This document shows, in pieces, positions 35,853 through 50,338 of a DNA stretch of 64,000 nucleotides. The notes beneath the pieces were generated by a model, which worked only from the letters and a program-made list of their open reading frames with translations, did no database searches and was not told where the DNA came from. Numbering within the stretch: position 1 is the first letter of the stretch; every line of letters starts with the position of its first letter. The stretch comes from Helicobacter heilmannii (lineage in GTDB: Bacteria; Campylobacterota; Campylobacteria; Campylobacterales; Helicobacteraceae), in the NCBI RefSeq assembly GCF_001283065.1, contig NZ_CDMK01000001.1, positions 136,091 through 200,090 of the forward strand. The letters run 5' to 3'. A program made the translations under genes and the position numbers.

Positions 35853-37364
35853 ATGCTAAAACTCAAAGCCGAAGAAATCAGCGCGATCATTAAAGAGCGG
35901 ATCGAAAACTTTACCCCAGACATCAACATCACCCAAGTGGGGCGGGTCATCGCCTACGCCGATGGAGTGGCAAAAGTCTATGGGTTGAAAGATGTGATGT
36001 CTTACGAAGTCGTGGAATTTGACACGGGCGATCGCGGACTTGCCTCCAACCTTGAAGAGGGCTGTATCGGGGTGATCGTGCTAGGTGGAGGCAAGAACAT
36101 TAAAGAAGGCACTTCGGTTAAACGCACTAAACAACTCATGAAAGTCCCCGTGGGCGATGCTGTGGTGGGGCGGGTCATCAACACTTTGGGCGAACCCATT
36201 GACGGGCGGGGAGCGATTGAAGCCGACACCTTTAGATTCGTGGAGCAGAAAGCCCCGGGCATTATGGATCGCAAATCTGTGCATGAGCCTTTGCAAACAG
36301 GCATTAAGGCCATCGATGCGCTCGTGCCCATCGGGCGCGGGCAAAGGGAGCTCATCATTGGGGACAAACAAACCGGCAAAACGACCGTGGCGATCGACAC
36401 GATCATCAACCAAAAAGATCAAAATGTGATCTGCATCTATGTGGCCATCGGGCAGAAAGAATCCACCGTGGCGCAAGTGGTGCGTAAATTAGAGGAATAC
36501 GGCGCGATGGAATACAGCGTGGTCGTCAATGCCCCAGCCTCCGACTCGCCGGCCATGCAATACCTCGCCCCTTATGCCGGCGTTACCATCGGGGAATATT
36601 TTAGAGATCAAGGGCGGCACGCTTTAATCATTTATGACGACTTGAGTAAGCATGCTGTGGCTTATCGCGAAATCTCCTTGATTTTACGCCGCCCCCCCGG
36701 GCGTGAAGCCTTCCCCGGCGATGTCTTTTATATCCACTCTAGATTGTTAGAGCGTGCCGCTAAAATGAGCGATGACAAAGGGGCCGGGTCGCTCACAGCA
36801 CTTCCTATCATTGAAACCCAAGCCGGCGATGTGTCCGCCTACATCCCCACCAATGTGATCTCGATCACAGACGGGCAAATCTTCTTAGAAACCGACCTTT
36901 TTTACTCCGGTATCCGCCCGGCGATCAATGTCGGCTTGTCGGTGTCGCGTGTGGGTGGGGCGGCACAAATTAAAGGCACGAAGCAAGTCGCGGGCACTTT
37001 ACGCCTAGACCTAGCACAATATCGCGAATTGCAAGCCTTCTCGCAATTTGCCAGCGACTTAGATGAAGCCAGCCGCAAACAGTTAGAGCGGGGACAGCGC
37101 ATGGTGGAAGTGTTGAAACAACCCCCCTATTCGCCCCTACCCATTGAAAAACAAATTGTGATGATTTACACGGGAGTCAAGGGCTTTTTAGACGATGTGC
37201 CGGCAAAAAAAGTCGTGGATTTTGAATCCAGCCTTTATCCTTTCTTGGAGTCTAAATACCCTAATATCCTAGAGGACATCCGCACAAAAAAAGCCCTTGA
37301 CAAGGATTTAGAAGCCATGCTTAAAAGTGCCATTGAAGAATTTAAGCTAGGCTTTTCACTCTAG
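35853..37364 (+). CDS. atpA: F1Fo-ATPase subunit alpha
   Basis: Non-catalytic nucleotide-binding subunit of F1. 503 residues. Walker A is [11 protein letters not shown], Walker [10 protein letters not shown], and the ATPase alpha/beta signature occurs as [13 protein letters not shown]. The AAAGGAG ribosome site is strong. A C7 run encodes the conserved [12 protein letters not shown] block. Confidence 0.98.
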   Translation: MLKLKAEEISAIIKERIENFTPDINITQVGRVIAYADGVAKVYGLKDVMSYEVVEFDTGDRGLASNLEEGCIGVIVLGGGKNIKEGTSVKRTKQLMKVPVGDAVVGRVINTLGEPIDGRGAIEADTFRFVEQKAPGIMDRKSVHEPLQTGIKAIDALVPIGRGQRELIIGDKQTGKTTVAIDTIINQKDQNVICIYVAIGQKESTVAQVVRKLEEYGAMEYSVVVNAPASDSPAMQYLAPYAGVTIGEYFRDQGRHALIIYDDLSKHAVAYREISLILRRPPGREAFPGDVFYIHSRLLERAAKMSDDKGAGSLTALPIIETQAGDVSAYIPTNVISITDGQIFLETDLFYSGIRPAINVGLSVSRVGGAAQIKGTKQVAGTLRLDLAQYRELQAFSQFASDLDEASRKQLERGQRMVEVLKQPPYSPLPIEKQIVMIYTGVKGFLDDVPAKKVVDFESSLYPFLESKYPNILEDIRTKKALDKDLEAMLKSAIEEFKLGFSL

Positions 37365-37372
37365 GGAAGCAC

Positions 37373-38275
37373 ATGGGTAGAAGTCTCAAAGAAATCCGCA
37401 AAAAAATCGCCAGTGTCAAAAACACGCAAAAAACCACCAGGGCCATGAAGCTCGTCTCCACGTCTAAGCTCAAAAAAACTGAGGAAGTGGCGCGCCGATC
37501 GAAAGTTTTTGCGACCAAGCTCAACGAGGTTTTTGCCGACATTTGCGCCAAAATCAAAACAAGAGGGCTTAAGAGCATTGAGAGCCAGTATTTCTTAAAG
37601 CTTGAACAGCCCGAAGTGCAAAAGATCGACATCATCTTTGTTACGGCAGACAAGGGGCTTTGTGGGGGCTTTAACGCCGCTACCATTAAAGAGGTGGTGC
37701 GCCTCATCAACCGCTACAAAACTAAGAATGTCAAGGTGCGTTTAAGGGGCGTGGGCAAAAAGGGCATTGCTTTCTTCACCTATAATGGGATTGACCTATT
37801 AGACAAGGCGGCGGATTTGAGCTCCTCACCTGATGCCGACAGGGCAGCGGCGTTTGTGGATAATGCCGTGCAAGACTACTTAAATGGGCTCACTGATAGC
37901 GTTATCATCGTACATAATGGCTTTAAAAACATGATCTCTCAAGAGATGAAGGTGCAAACGATTTTGCCCATAGATTTCAGTGCCCACCTTGAGCATGCCA
38001 AGAGCGAGAGCGAGGGGATTGTGGTTGAGCCTGAAGATGAGGAGGGCGTGATTTTAGACTCTTTGGCACGCAAATTCATACACTTTAACATGTATTACGC
38101 CCTGCTCGATTCACTCGCCGCTGAGCACAGCGCGCGCATGCAGGCAATGGACACGGCGACCAACAACGCGGCGGATTTGGTCCGCACGCTCACCATTTCT
38201 TACAATAAAGCCCGCCAAGAGGCGATCACCACCGAGCTTGTGGAGATCAACGCCGGCGTGGAAGCGATCAAATAA
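37373..38275 (+). CDS. atpG: F1Fo-ATPase subunit gamma
   Basis: Central rotor shaft of F1. 300 residues with the terminal helices [20 protein letters not shown] and [21 protein letters not shown] that form the shaft, and the Rossmann-like middle with [11 protein letters not shown]. Lies eight bases after atpA and nine before atpD. Confidence 0.97.
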   Translation: MGRSLKEIRKKIASVKNTQKTTRAMKLVSTSKLKKTEEVARRSKVFATKLNEVFADICAKIKTRGLKSIESQYFLKLEQPEVQKIDIIFVTADKGLCGGFNAATIKEVVRLINRYKTKNVKVRLRGVGKKGIAFFTYNGIDLLDKAADLSSSPDADRAAAFVDNAVQDYLNGLTDSVIIVHNGFKNMISQEMKVQTILPIDFSAHLEHAKSESEGIVVEPEDEEGVILDSLARKFIHFNMYYALLDSLAAEHSARMQAMDTATNNAADLVRTLTISYNKARQEAITTELVEINAGVEAIK

Positions 38276-39706
<1,431 letters not shown>

Positions 39707-39715
39707 GGATCGCAG

Positions 39716-40078
39716 ATGGAATTAGCGGTGAATATTGTGGTCCCACAGGGCTTGATTTTTTCAGGGCAGGTGGATCGGATCACTCTGCCCGGAGGCCAGG
39801 GCGAATTTGGGGTACTCAAGGGGCATAGCAATATGGTGTCCTTGCTCAAAAGTGGGGTGATTGAGATCATTAGGGAGGGGCAGGTGAGCCTCATTGCTAT
39901 CAGTTGGGGCTATGTGGAGGTGCGTAGCAGCAGTGTGGATATCCTCGCCGATGGGGCGGTGTTCATCAAAGGCGATGACACCGTGTATGAGGCGAAAAAG
40001 CTCTTAGAGGATGCCAGCTCGGATCGGTTAGCAATCTCTAGTGTGATCGCGCGCATCGAGGCACATGGCTTGAGGTAG
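39716..40078 (+). CDS. atpC: F1Fo-ATPase subunit epsilon
   Basis: Regulatory subunit binding the gamma shaft. 120 residues: the N-terminal beta barrel with FSGQVDRITLPGGQGEFGVLKGH is complete, while the C-terminal helical hairpin is short, as in H. pylori. Its stop is followed by the GTG of exbB after two bases, so ATP synthase and Tol genes read as one unit. Confidence 0.94.
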   Translation: MELAVNIVVPQGLIFSGQVDRITLPGGQGEFGVLKGHSNMVSLLKSGVIEIIREGQVSLIAISWGYVEVRSSSVDILADGAVFIKGDDTVYEAKKLLEDASSDRLAISSVIARIEAHGLR

Positions 40079-40080
40079 GC

Positions 40081-40647
40081 GTGGCAGTACTCCAAAACTT
40101 CCTAGCCACGAGCGGGTTTATCCCCTTGTTTGTACTCAGCTGGCTCTCTTTGTATTTAATCCTGACCTTTTGGGTTTTTTTCTATAAGTATGTCTCTATT
40201 AAAGGCCATGCCGTTAAAGAGCAACAATCCTTAGAGGCGGTCATGGCGGGCGCGCGCAAGGAATTGCGTTTGCGTGGCGCGCCCTATGGCAGTACACCTG
40301 AAAGGCCCACCAAAGAGTGGCTGGCGGTGTGGAAAAACCAGCTTTTAAAAGAGAACACCACGGGTTTGGTGATCCTTAGCATCATTGCCAGCACCGCCCC
40401 CTTTGTGGGGCTTTTTGGCACGGTGGTGGAGATTTTAGAGGCTTTTGGCCGTTTGAGCGGGCAGGTGAGTTTTGATGTGATCGCCCCCGTGATCTCTAAG
40501 GCTCTGGTCGCCACCGCTGCGGGGATTTTGACCGCCATCCCCGCCTACTCGTTCTTTTTGATCTTAAAGCGCAAGGTTTACGATCTGTCTGTATACGCCC
40601 AAATGCAGATCGATTTTCTCATGGCAAAAGAACATGATGGATTTTGA
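40081..40647 (+). CDS. tolQ: TolQ/ExbB-family proton channel subunit
   Basis: Inner-membrane motor subunit that uses the proton gradient to drive TolA. 188 residues with three membrane helices: about 12-34, 95-118 and 135-160, the latter two with LSIIASTAPFVGLFGTVVEI and ALVATAAGILTAIPAY, the MotA/TolQ/ExbB core. GTG start with GAGGTAGG ahead. It resembles HP1130, sometimes named exbB; tolB and pal downstream favour a Tol role. Confidence 0.88.
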   Translation: MAVLQNFLATSGFIPLFVLSWLSLYLILTFWVFFYKYVSIKGHAVKEQQSLEAVMAGARKELRLRGAPYGSTPERPTKEWLAVWKNQLLKENTTGLVILSIIASTAPFVGLFGTVVEILEAFGRLSGQVSFDVIAPVISKALVATAAGILTAIPAYSFFLILKRKVYDLSVYAQMQIDFLMAKEHDGF

Positions 40648-41035
40648 AGTTTGGGATGCCGATAAACCTGAACTGAACATCACCCCCTTAGTGGACATCA
40701 TGCTGGTGCTTTTAGCTATTTTAATGACCACCACCCCCACCATCACCTACAAAGAAAACATCCAACTTCCGCACGGTTCTAGGAGTGCTAAAGCCCCCCA
40801 AACCCAGTTTTTAGAGGTGCGCATGGACTTGGCGGGTAAGATTTATGTCAATGAGCGCATCTATTCGCTCGCCAATTTTGCCGACTCTTTCCATCTGTGG
40901 GCCAAACACCTAGACAAGAGCATGGCCGTGCATGTGCGTGCAGACAAACGCCTCACCTACGACAAAATCATTTATCTTCTCAAGAGCCTTAGAGAAGCGG
41001 GGTTTTACAAGGTTTCTCTAGTTACAAGTGCCTGA
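40634..41035 (+). CDS. tolR: TolR/ExbD-family motor subunit
   Basis: 133 residues: one N-terminal membrane helix carrying the proton-relay aspartate in LNITPLVDIMLVLLAI, then a periplasmic domain ending LREAGFYKVSLVT, typical of ExbD/TolR. Overlaps tolQ by 14 bases and the next gene by one base. Confidence 0.9.
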   Translation: MMDFEVWDADKPELNITPLVDIMLVLLAILMTTTPTITYKENIQLPHGSRSAKAPQTQFLEVRMDLAGKIYVNERIYSLANFADSFHLWAKHLDKSMAVHVRADKRLTYDKIIYLLKSLREAGFYKVSLVTSA

Positions 41036-41715
41036 TGCGTGCGGGTCTATTTGTAGGCTGTGGCTTGTTAGCCCTTTTGTGCTATAGCCTGCTTTTAAGT
41101 TCACTACTTTTTCAATCCACTAAGAGCACCCCCCCCTTGGCTCTGCCCCCCATTGAGGTGGATTTGATCAGTCTACCTCCTTCTAGCCCCGCTCCAGCTG
41201 AGAGTGGTCCGGGGGTGAAGGACATGTTTAGTGCCATTCCAAATACACAAGCCCTCAAGACCAGCCTCCAAGAGGCCAAGGATTTTCAAAAAGCTCAAGA
41301 TTTGTTCAAAAACATCAAATTCAACAAAATGGATGCCAACGCATTTAAGGACCTGCAAGAGAGCCTAGCCAAGCTCGAGGATATTAAAACCCTGCAGGCC
41401 AAAAAAATGGAAGTGCAAGTCCCCAAAGAAGAGCAAAACACCTTAAAAGAAGACAAGGCGTGGTTTAGCGCCATTTATCAAATTTTGTACTCCCAGTGGA
41501 AGTTGAGCTTTGATCAAAAAACTTCCGTGGGGGCGCTCATCACCATTTACCCCGATGGACAAATGCATTTTAGTCTTGTGGATTTCTCGCCCTTTAGAGA
41601 GTACAACCAGCAAATTGAAAATCTACTCACGCATTTACAACAACAACGCTTCCCCCCATACCCACAGGGGCGCGCGATCACTCTAAAGGTTAATTTTAAA
41701 ACAAAGGACAAATGA
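41035..41715 (+). CDS. TolA-like / TonB-C-terminal energy-coupling protein
   Basis: 226 residues: an N-terminal membrane helix (about 6-27), a proline-rich stretch, a helical middle rich in Lys, Glu and Gln, and a C-terminal domain with YQILYSQWKLSF, LITIYPDGQMHFSLVD and QQQRFPPYPQGRAITLKV, the pattern of the TolA/TonB C-terminal fold. Position between tolR and tolB makes TolA the best reading, spanning the periplasm to reach Pal and TolB. Shorter than E. coli TolA. A C8 run lies near the N-terminal helix. Confidence 0.75.
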   Translation: MRAGLFVGCGLLALLCYSLLLSSLLFQSTKSTPPLALPPIEVDLISLPPSSPAPAESGPGVKDMFSAIPNTQALKTSLQEAKDFQKAQDLFKNIKFNKMDANAFKDLQESLAKLEDIKTLQAKKMEVQVPKEEQNTLKEDKAWFSAIYQILYSQWKLSFDQKTSVGALITIYPDGQMHFSLVDFSPFREYNQQIENLLTHLQQQRFPPYPQGRAITLKVNFKTKDK

Positions 41716-42932
41716 TGCGGATTGTGTGGCTTTTATGCTTGATCTTGGGATTTTCAAGGGCGGCGGACGCGACCCTAGACATTGTCAAAACCATTGAAAG
41801 CTTGCCTAAAGTTCTTGTAACCACCACAGGCAACGACCCCTATTTACGAAAGATCGCGGATTTGTTGGTGGCGGATTTTAAAGTGAGCGGGCATTTCAAC
41901 GCTTTAGGGCTCAATGCCCCTGCCAATGAAACCCAAGGGGCCCAGCTCCTGGTGCAACTACAAGCAAGCCAGCCAAATGTCATCAATGCCAAGATTTACA
42001 ACGCCAGCACAAAGGAAGTACAGGGCAATAAAGATTACCAGTTCAACACTAAAGAGCTCTACCCCTTCATCGCCCATAAAATCGCTATAGACGCGAACAA
42101 CCTAGCCAAAGCCGCCCCCATTGATTGGATGGCGCGCATGGTGGTGTTCTCTAAATTTTTAAGGCCCGGGGTTACCAGCATTGTGGTTGCCGATTATACG
42201 CTGACCTACCAGCAAGAGATCATCAAAAATAATCTGCTCAATGTCTTCCCTAAGTGGGCGAATACCGATCAGAGCGCGATTTACTACACCCAGTATTTGC
42301 GCCAACCCACCATCGTTAAATACAATGTCCGCACAGGGGCAAGTGAGGTCATCACCCAGAGCCAAGGCATGGCGGCTGTGTCTAGTGTGAGCACAGATGG
42401 GCGTAGGTTGCTGCTTTCTTTGGCCCCCAAGGGCCAAACCGACATCTACCTTTACGACACCAAGGATAAAGAGCTCAAACAACTCACTTCCTACAGTGGG
42501 ATCGATGTCTTGGGCAACTTCGTGCAAAATGAAAAAGCGATGGTTTTTGTGTCAGATCGCTCGGGTTATCCTAATATCTACCTTAAAAAGTTGAGCCTAA
42601 ATGCTCCTGTGGAGCAGGTGGTCTTTTACTCCAAAAACAACGACTCGGTGGCCACCTTTGGGGATTACTTGGTCTATGTGAGCCGCGAAGAGAGCGATGC
42701 CAACGGGCAAAGCCCCTTTAATTTGCATTTAATCAGCCTAAAAAGCAATTATGTACGCCGCTTGACCGCTAGTGGGGTGAACCAAATGCCTAGATTTTCC
42801 AAAGACGGCAAGGCAGTGATGTTTTTAAAGAAGGCGGCGGCGCAAAATGCGTTGGGTGTGATTTTACTGGAAACCAACCAAAGTTACTTATTTCCCCTTA
42901 AAAATCTTAACATCCAGTCCTTTGATTGGTAG
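41712..42932 (+). CDS. tolB: Tol-Pal system protein TolB
   Basis: Periplasmic beta-propeller that binds Pal. 406 residues with signal peptide MMRIVWLLCLILGFSRAADA. The N-terminal domain is followed by propeller repeats such as SSVSTDGRRLLLSLAPKG, IYLYDTKDKELKQLT and MVFVSDRSGYPNIYLKKL. Overlaps the TolA-like gene by four bases. A hairpin and a TATAAT box separate it from pal. Confidence 0.95.
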   Translation: MMRIVWLLCLILGFSRAADATLDIVKTIESLPKVLVTTTGNDPYLRKIADLLVADFKVSGHFNALGLNAPANETQGAQLLVQLQASQPNVINAKIYNASTKEVQGNKDYQFNTKELYPFIAHKIAIDANNLAKAAPIDWMARMVVFSKFLRPGVTSIVVADYTLTYQQEIIKNNLLNVFPKWANTDQSAIYYTQYLRQPTIVKYNVRTGASEVITQSQGMAAVSSVSTDGRRLLLSLAPKGQTDIYLYDTKDKELKQLTSYSGIDVLGNFVQNEKAMVFVSDRSGYPNIYLKKLSLNAPVEQVVFYSKNNDSVATFGDYLVYVSREESDANGQSPFNLHLISLKSNYVRRLTASGVNQMPRFSKDGKAVMFLKKAAAQNALGVILLETNQSYLFPLKNLNIQSFDW

Positions 42933-42939
42933 TGTTTTA

Positions 42940-42968
42940 AGTCTTGTTAAAAGACTGGGGTGTATAAT
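42940..42968 (+). promoter_or_regulatory. Hairpin and -10 box between tolB and pal
   Basis: AGTCTT-GTTAA-AAGACT (42940-42956) forms a small stem, followed by TATAAT at 42963-42968, 38 bases before the pal ATG. This supports a dedicated promoter for the abundant Pal lipoprotein inside the operon. Confidence 0.6.
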
Positions 42969-43005
42969 TAAGCTTTGTTTTGTCTACCAAAATTGAAGGA
43001 GTGTT

Positions 43006-43554
43006 ATGAAAAAGTGGTTTTTAGCCGCCGCAGTTGTGGCGTGTGTGTTGATGACAGGGTGTGCAGGTAGCCACGAGGATGAGGCGACCCACCAAGCCCC
43101 CCCCCAGGCTAAAGAAGCCACCCCCGCCCCCAAACCCGCCCCCAAACCTGAAGAACACACCGTGCCCAAAGAAGAGGCCCAGGCCAAGCCCGTAGAAAAA
43201 CCCAAGCCCCATGTAGAAAGTGGCACGATTGTCGGGCAAGTGTATTTTGATTTTGACAAATACAATGTGCGTGCAGACATGCAAAGCGCAATCGATGAAG
43301 CCGTGAAAAAAGTCCAAGAATACGGTATGAAAGTACTCTTGGAGGGCAACACCGATGAGTTTGGTACAGGCGAATATAATTTTGCCCTAGGCAACAAACG
43401 CGGCCTTAGTGTGAAAGATGTTTTAACTGTCAAGGGCATCAGTGCGGACAGTATTAAAGTGGTGAGTTTTGGAGAAACCAAACCCATTTGCCAGGAAAAA
43501 ACTCCAGAGTGCTACCGTAAAAACCGCCGTGTTGACATCAAAGTTGTGGACTAA
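43006..43554 (+). CDS. pal: Peptidoglycan-associated lipoprotein Pal
   Basis: Outer-membrane lipoprotein that grips peptidoglycan. 182 residues: signal with lipobox LMTGC (Cys19), a linker rich in Pro, Ala and Lys at about 28-70, then the OmpA-like domain with VYFDFDKYNVR, LEGNTDEFGTGEYN and the C-terminal CYRKNRRVDIKV. The ribosome site AAGGAG is perfect. A run of nine C at 43097-43105 encodes the first prolines of the linker. Known as Lpp18/HP1125 in H. pylori. Confidence 0.96.
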   Translation: MKKWFLAAAVVACVLMTGCAGSHEDEATHQAPPQAKEATPAPKPAPKPEEHTVPKEEAQAKPVEKPKPHVESGTIVGQVYFDFDKYNVRADMQSAIDEAVKKVQEYGMKVLLEGNTDEFGTGEYNFALGNKRGLSVKDVLTVKGISADSIKVVSFGETKPICQEKTPECYRKNRRVDIKVVD

Positions 43555-44496
43555 GTGCGGTTTTTAGGCTTGCTTGTGGGGGGGCTCTTGTGCGCTGAGC
43601 CCTCCGCTTTTGAACTGCAAAGTGGGGCGACCAAGCAAGAGTTAAGTACCCTAAAAAGCAGCAATAAAAACCTAGGTGACATCTTAACCGCGCTCAAAGG
43701 GCAGACTAATGGTTTGTTGCAAGGACAAGAGGGGTTAAGAAGCCTTGTGGAGGGGCAGGGGATCAGACTTAAGAAAGCCACAGATGCCTTAAATGCCCAT
43801 AGCGATGAACTCAAAGCCTTAAAAAGCACTCAAGATGCCCAAGCTGATCTTATCAAACAGCAGGCCGATCTCATCCACACCTTAAAAACCCAGATCCAAA
43901 CTAACCAAGATGCCTTAGCCAATTTTGAAAAAAAGAATCAAGAGACCCAGCAACTCTTAGAGAACATGCGCGCCGATTTCGCTAAGAAATTACAAGATTT
44001 GCAACAATCGATTGAACGCCAGGCCAATGCCAACAATAAAAAGCTCAAAGAACTCGTCGCCCTACAAGCCCAGATGTTGCAAGCCAAGCAAGAACCTAGC
44101 TTCCACAAAGACCCCGCTCAAAAGGAAACCATCGAAAAAGAGGCACACACGCTTTTTAAAGAAAAACACTACAAAGAGGCGCAAGCACGCTTTGTGTGGC
44201 TGGCCAGCTTGCCCTATAAAAGTGCCTACACCAACTATATGGCAGGCGAGGCAGCTTACTTCAACAATGCCTATCAAGGTGCCGTCAACGCTTTTAAAAA
44301 GAGTGCCATGCTCGATGATAAGGCGGCCTATATGCCCACCCTGCTTTACCACACCGCCATAGCTTTCAAGCACCTCAAAGACCACACCAACTATAAAAAG
44401 TTCTTGCAGACCCTTTCTAGGCTCTACCCTGAGAGCGAACAAGGCAAAAAGGCTAAGAATCTTTTAGGGCAAAAGCCTAAAAAAACGCTAAAATAA
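43555..44496 (+). CDS. CpoB/YbgF-like periplasmic protein with coiled coil and TPR
   Basis: 313 residues from a GTG directly after the pal stop. A signal peptide (RFLGLLVGGLLCAEPSA) is followed by a long coiled coil to about residue 175 (repeats of QADLIKQQADLI type) and a C-terminal TPR region with EAHTLFKEKHYKEAQARFVWLA and AGEAAYFNNAYQGAVNAFKKS. This architecture and place after pal fit CpoB/YbgF, which coordinates Tol with peptidoglycan synthesis. A G7 run lies in the signal peptide codons. Confidence 0.85.
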   Translation: MRFLGLLVGGLLCAEPSAFELQSGATKQELSTLKSSNKNLGDILTALKGQTNGLLQGQEGLRSLVEGQGIRLKKATDALNAHSDELKALKSTQDAQADLIKQQADLIHTLKTQIQTNQDALANFEKKNQETQQLLENMRADFAKKLQDLQQSIERQANANNKKLKELVALQAQMLQAKQEPSFHKDPAQKETIEKEAHTLFKEKHYKEAQARFVWLASLPYKSAYTNYMAGEAAYFNNAYQGAVNAFKKSAMLDDKAAYMPTLLYHTAIAFKHLKDHTNYKKFLQTLSRLYPESEQGKKAKNLLGQKPKKTLK

Positions 44497-44524
44497 CCCC
44501 TCAGCTTAAGAAGAAAGGATCGAC

Positions 44525-45019
44525 ATGCAAAACCAAGTTGCCATCATTGAATACGAAGTACGCGACCACGCCACGCAAGAGGTATTGGACTCCAATATAG
44601 GCCAAAAACCCCTAGAGTTTTTGATCGGAGCGGGGCAGGTGATTGCGGGACTTGAAAAGGCCGTACAACAAGCAGAGGTGGGTCAAACCCTAAATATCGT
44701 GATCCCTCCCCACGATGCCTATGGCACCTACCGCACCGACTACCTCCAAGAAGTGCCCAGGGATCAGTTTGAAGGGATTGAGCTTAAAAGAGGTATGACC
44801 TTGTTTGGGCAAGGCGAAAACAATGAAAGCGTGCAAGTGAGTGTGAAGGACTTTAGCGAGCACATGGTGATGCTGGATTACAACCACCCTCTAGCCGGCA
44901 AAAAGCTCAGTTTCCAATTCACTCTTTTGGATTTAAGAGAAGCCACAGAGCAAGAGGTTCTTAAAGGCCAAGCCCCTGCCAAACAATGTTGTGGAGGCGG
45001 ATGTGGTTGCTCGCATTAG
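44525..45019 (+). CDS. slyD: FKBP-type peptidyl-prolyl isomerase SlyD
   Basis: Proline isomerase and metal chaperone that can feed nickel to hydrogenase and possibly urease maturation. 164 residues: FKBP core with EFLIGAGQVIAGLEKAV, the inserted IF chaperone flap around residues 70-120, and a short C-terminal tail ending QCCGGGCGCSH with four cysteines and one histidine for metal. The tail is brief and cysteine-based rather than histidine-based. Last gene of the fmt-to-slyD rightward run. Confidence 0.93.
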   Translation: MQNQVAIIEYEVRDHATQEVLDSNIGQKPLEFLIGAGQVIAGLEKAVQQAEVGQTLNIVIPPHDAYGTYRTDYLQEVPRDQFEGIELKRGMTLFGQGENNESVQVSVKDFSEHMVMLDYNHPLAGKKLSFQFTLLDLREATEQEVLKGQAPAKQCCGGGCGCSH

Positions 45020-45312
45020 AGTGCTTTAAAGCTAGATTAGCCACACGAGGCCGGTGTAGGTTGTGGCTTGCACCAGCACCTCACTTCATTTGGCAAAGCC
45101 CCGCCCCTTAAGGTCTCGTGCCTGTGCAGGGGTTGCACCCCTTAAGGTTCACGCCCATATAATGCCAAACCTCAGCCACTGCCCGCATAGCCTAGCCACA
45201 CATAGAGCAAGCCAAAAACCTCTGCCTCTAAGGGTTTTGTTTGGCTAAACCCCGACCCCAGCGATGCTAGCAAACCCACAAAACCATTTCTAAGCAAACC
45301 CTGTAATCTAAC
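45020..45312. other. 293-base gap between slyD and ligA with short repeats
   Basis: No gene seen. It contains a perfect hairpin AGGGGT-TGC-ACCCCT at 45128-45142, two copies of CCCCTTAAGGT (45104-45114 and 45138-45148), an AGCCACA/TGTGGCT inverted repeat (45039-45045 and 45062-45068), and a plus-strand TATAAT at 45158-45163. It lies between convergent genes. Confidence 0.45.
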
Positions 45313-48556
<3,244 letters not shown>

Positions 48557-48565
48557 GGGCAAAAC

Positions 48566-50311
48566 ATGTTAAGAACGCAATTATGTGCCCAGGTCGGGCT
48601 ATGTGATGTGCAAAAGAAAGTGAAGCTCTGTGGATGGTGCCACAACTACCGCGATCATGGAGGCGTGATCTTCATTGATTTGAGGGATAAAAGCGGGTTG
48701 GTGCAACTTGTGTGCGACCCCACTTCTAAGGCTTACGAACAGGCCAGCTTAGTTAGGCACGAGGATGTGTTGATCGTGGAGGGCGTGGTACGCCCTAGAG
48801 GAAAGGGCTTAGAAAACCCCAAACTTGCTACAGGGGCAATTGAGGTAGTTTTAGAGGACTTGCGCCTGGAGAACAAGAGTCTAACCCCGCCTATTGCAAT
48901 CGGCGATCCTAGTGTGAATGAGGACTTACGCCTACAATACCGCTTTTTAGACCTGCGCTCGGCTAAATCCCACAGCATTTTTAAAATGCGCAGCAAGGTG
49001 GCTAAGGCGGTACGCGACTGCTTAGATAGCCTAGACTTTCTAGAGATTGAAACCCCCATGCTCTCTAAGACCACGCCCGAGGGAGCACGCGACTTTTTGA
49101 TCCCCAGCCGTATCCACGATGGGGAGTTTTTCGCCCTGCCCCAAAGCCCCCAACTTTTTAAACAAATTTTAATGGTGGCAGGGATGGACCGCTATTACCA
49201 AATTGTCAAATGCTTTAGAGACGAGGATCTGCGCGCCGACCGCCAACCTGAGTTTACCCAAATAGATGTGGAGATGAGCTTTTGTACACAAGAAGATGTG
49301 ATGGAGGTGGCTGAAACCTTGATCAAAGCGGTTTTTAAGGTGGTGGGTGTGGACATTAACCTCCCCTTTAGGCACATGTCCTACAAAGAAGCCACCGAAA
49401 GCTATGGCAGCGACAAACCAGACTTGCGCTTTGGCATGCCCCTTGTGGAGGTGGGGGATTTGTTTGTAAATTCGAGCAATGAGATTTTTAAGACCATCGC
49501 TAGCGACCCTAAACGCAACCGCTTTAAGGCATTAAAAGTCGAAAAAGGCGACACGCTACTAAGCCGTAAAGACTTAGCCGAGCTTGAAGCGTTTGTGCGC
49601 CAATTTGGCGCAAAGGGGCTTGCCTATATCCAAATTAAGCATGAGGGGCCCAAGGGGCCTTTAGTGAAGTTTTTAGAGCCTAGCGCACTCAATGAACTCT
49701 TGGAGCGCACAGAGGCCAAAGAGGGAGACTTACTCTTTTTTGGTGCGGGAGAGAAGGCGGTTGTGTTAGATTACATGGGGCGTTTGCGCTTGAAACTCGG
49801 GCAGGATTTAAATTTAATCAACCCCGATGCATTTAACTTTTTGTGGGTGGTGGATTTTCCCATGTTTGAGAGGGTGGAGGGAAAACTTAGTGCCATGCAC
49901 CATCCCTTTACCATGCCAAAAGACATCGACAACACCGACCCTGAGGACATGCAATCCATCGCCTACGACATTGTGCTTAATGGCGTAGAGCTGGGAGGGG
50001 GGAGCTTGCGCATGCACCAAGAAGCTTTGCAGAAAAAAGTCTTTGCCCTGCTTGGTATTAGCGAGCAAGAGGCTATAGAGAAATTTGGCTTTTTACTCGA
50101 GGCCTTGCGTTATGGCGCACCCCCTCATGGCGGTTTTGCGATCGGCTTTGATCGCTTGATCATGCTCTTAGCCAAAGCCCCTAGCATCCGCGAAGTTATC
50201 GCCTTTCCAAAAACCCAAAAGGCGACTTGCTTACTCAGCAAAGCCCCAAGCCCTGCCAGCGAAGAGCAATTAAGAGAACTGCATATCCGCTTAAGAAACC
50301 CCAAACACTGA
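48566..50311 (+). CDS. aspS: Aspartyl-tRNA synthetase (probably non-discriminating)
   Basis: Charges tRNA(Asp) and, in Helicobacter, also tRNA(Asn), the latter being amidated by GatCAB. 581 residues: N-terminal OB anticodon domain ([23 protein letters not shown]), class II motif 2 in [20 protein letters not shown], the bacterial GAD insertion, and motif 3 [14 protein letters not shown]. Lies ten bases after cheV. The non-discriminating label is from family knowledge of the genus. Confidence 0.97.
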   Translation: MLRTQLCAQVGLCDVQKKVKLCGWCHNYRDHGGVIFIDLRDKSGLVQLVCDPTSKAYEQASLVRHEDVLIVEGVVRPRGKGLENPKLATGAIEVVLEDLRLENKSLTPPIAIGDPSVNEDLRLQYRFLDLRSAKSHSIFKMRSKVAKAVRDCLDSLDFLEIETPMLSKTTPEGARDFLIPSRIHDGEFFALPQSPQLFKQILMVAGMDRYYQIVKCFRDEDLRADRQPEFTQIDVEMSFCTQEDVMEVAETLIKAVFKVVGVDINLPFRHMSYKEATESYGSDKPDLRFGMPLVEVGDLFVNSSNEIFKTIASDPKRNRFKALKVEKGDTLLSRKDLAELEAFVRQFGAKGLAYIQIKHEGPKGPLVKFLEPSALNELLERTEAKEGDLLFFGAGEKAVVLDYMGRLRLKLGQDLNLINPDAFNFLWVVDFPMFERVEGKLSAMHHPFTMPKDIDNTDPEDMQSIAYDIVLNGVELGGGSLRMHQEALQKKVFALLGISEQEAIEKFGFLLEALRYGAPPHGGFAIGFDRLIMLLAKAPSIREVIAFPKTQKATCLLSKAPSPASEEQLRELHIRLRNPKH

Positions 50312-50338
50312 CCAAACCATTAAAGGACATAAACAGAC

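Noticed and set aside
40081-41035. ExbB-ExbD assignment to TonB-dependent iron uptake
   Set aside because: The genes lead straight into a TolA-like gene, tolB and pal, so a Tol motor is the better reading; sequence alone does not separate the two families.
43021-43317. Glycine/phenylalanine-rich minus-strand frame opposite pal, resembling a glycine-rich protein
   Set aside because: It is the complement of the proline-rich Pal linker, which forces glycine codons on the other strand.
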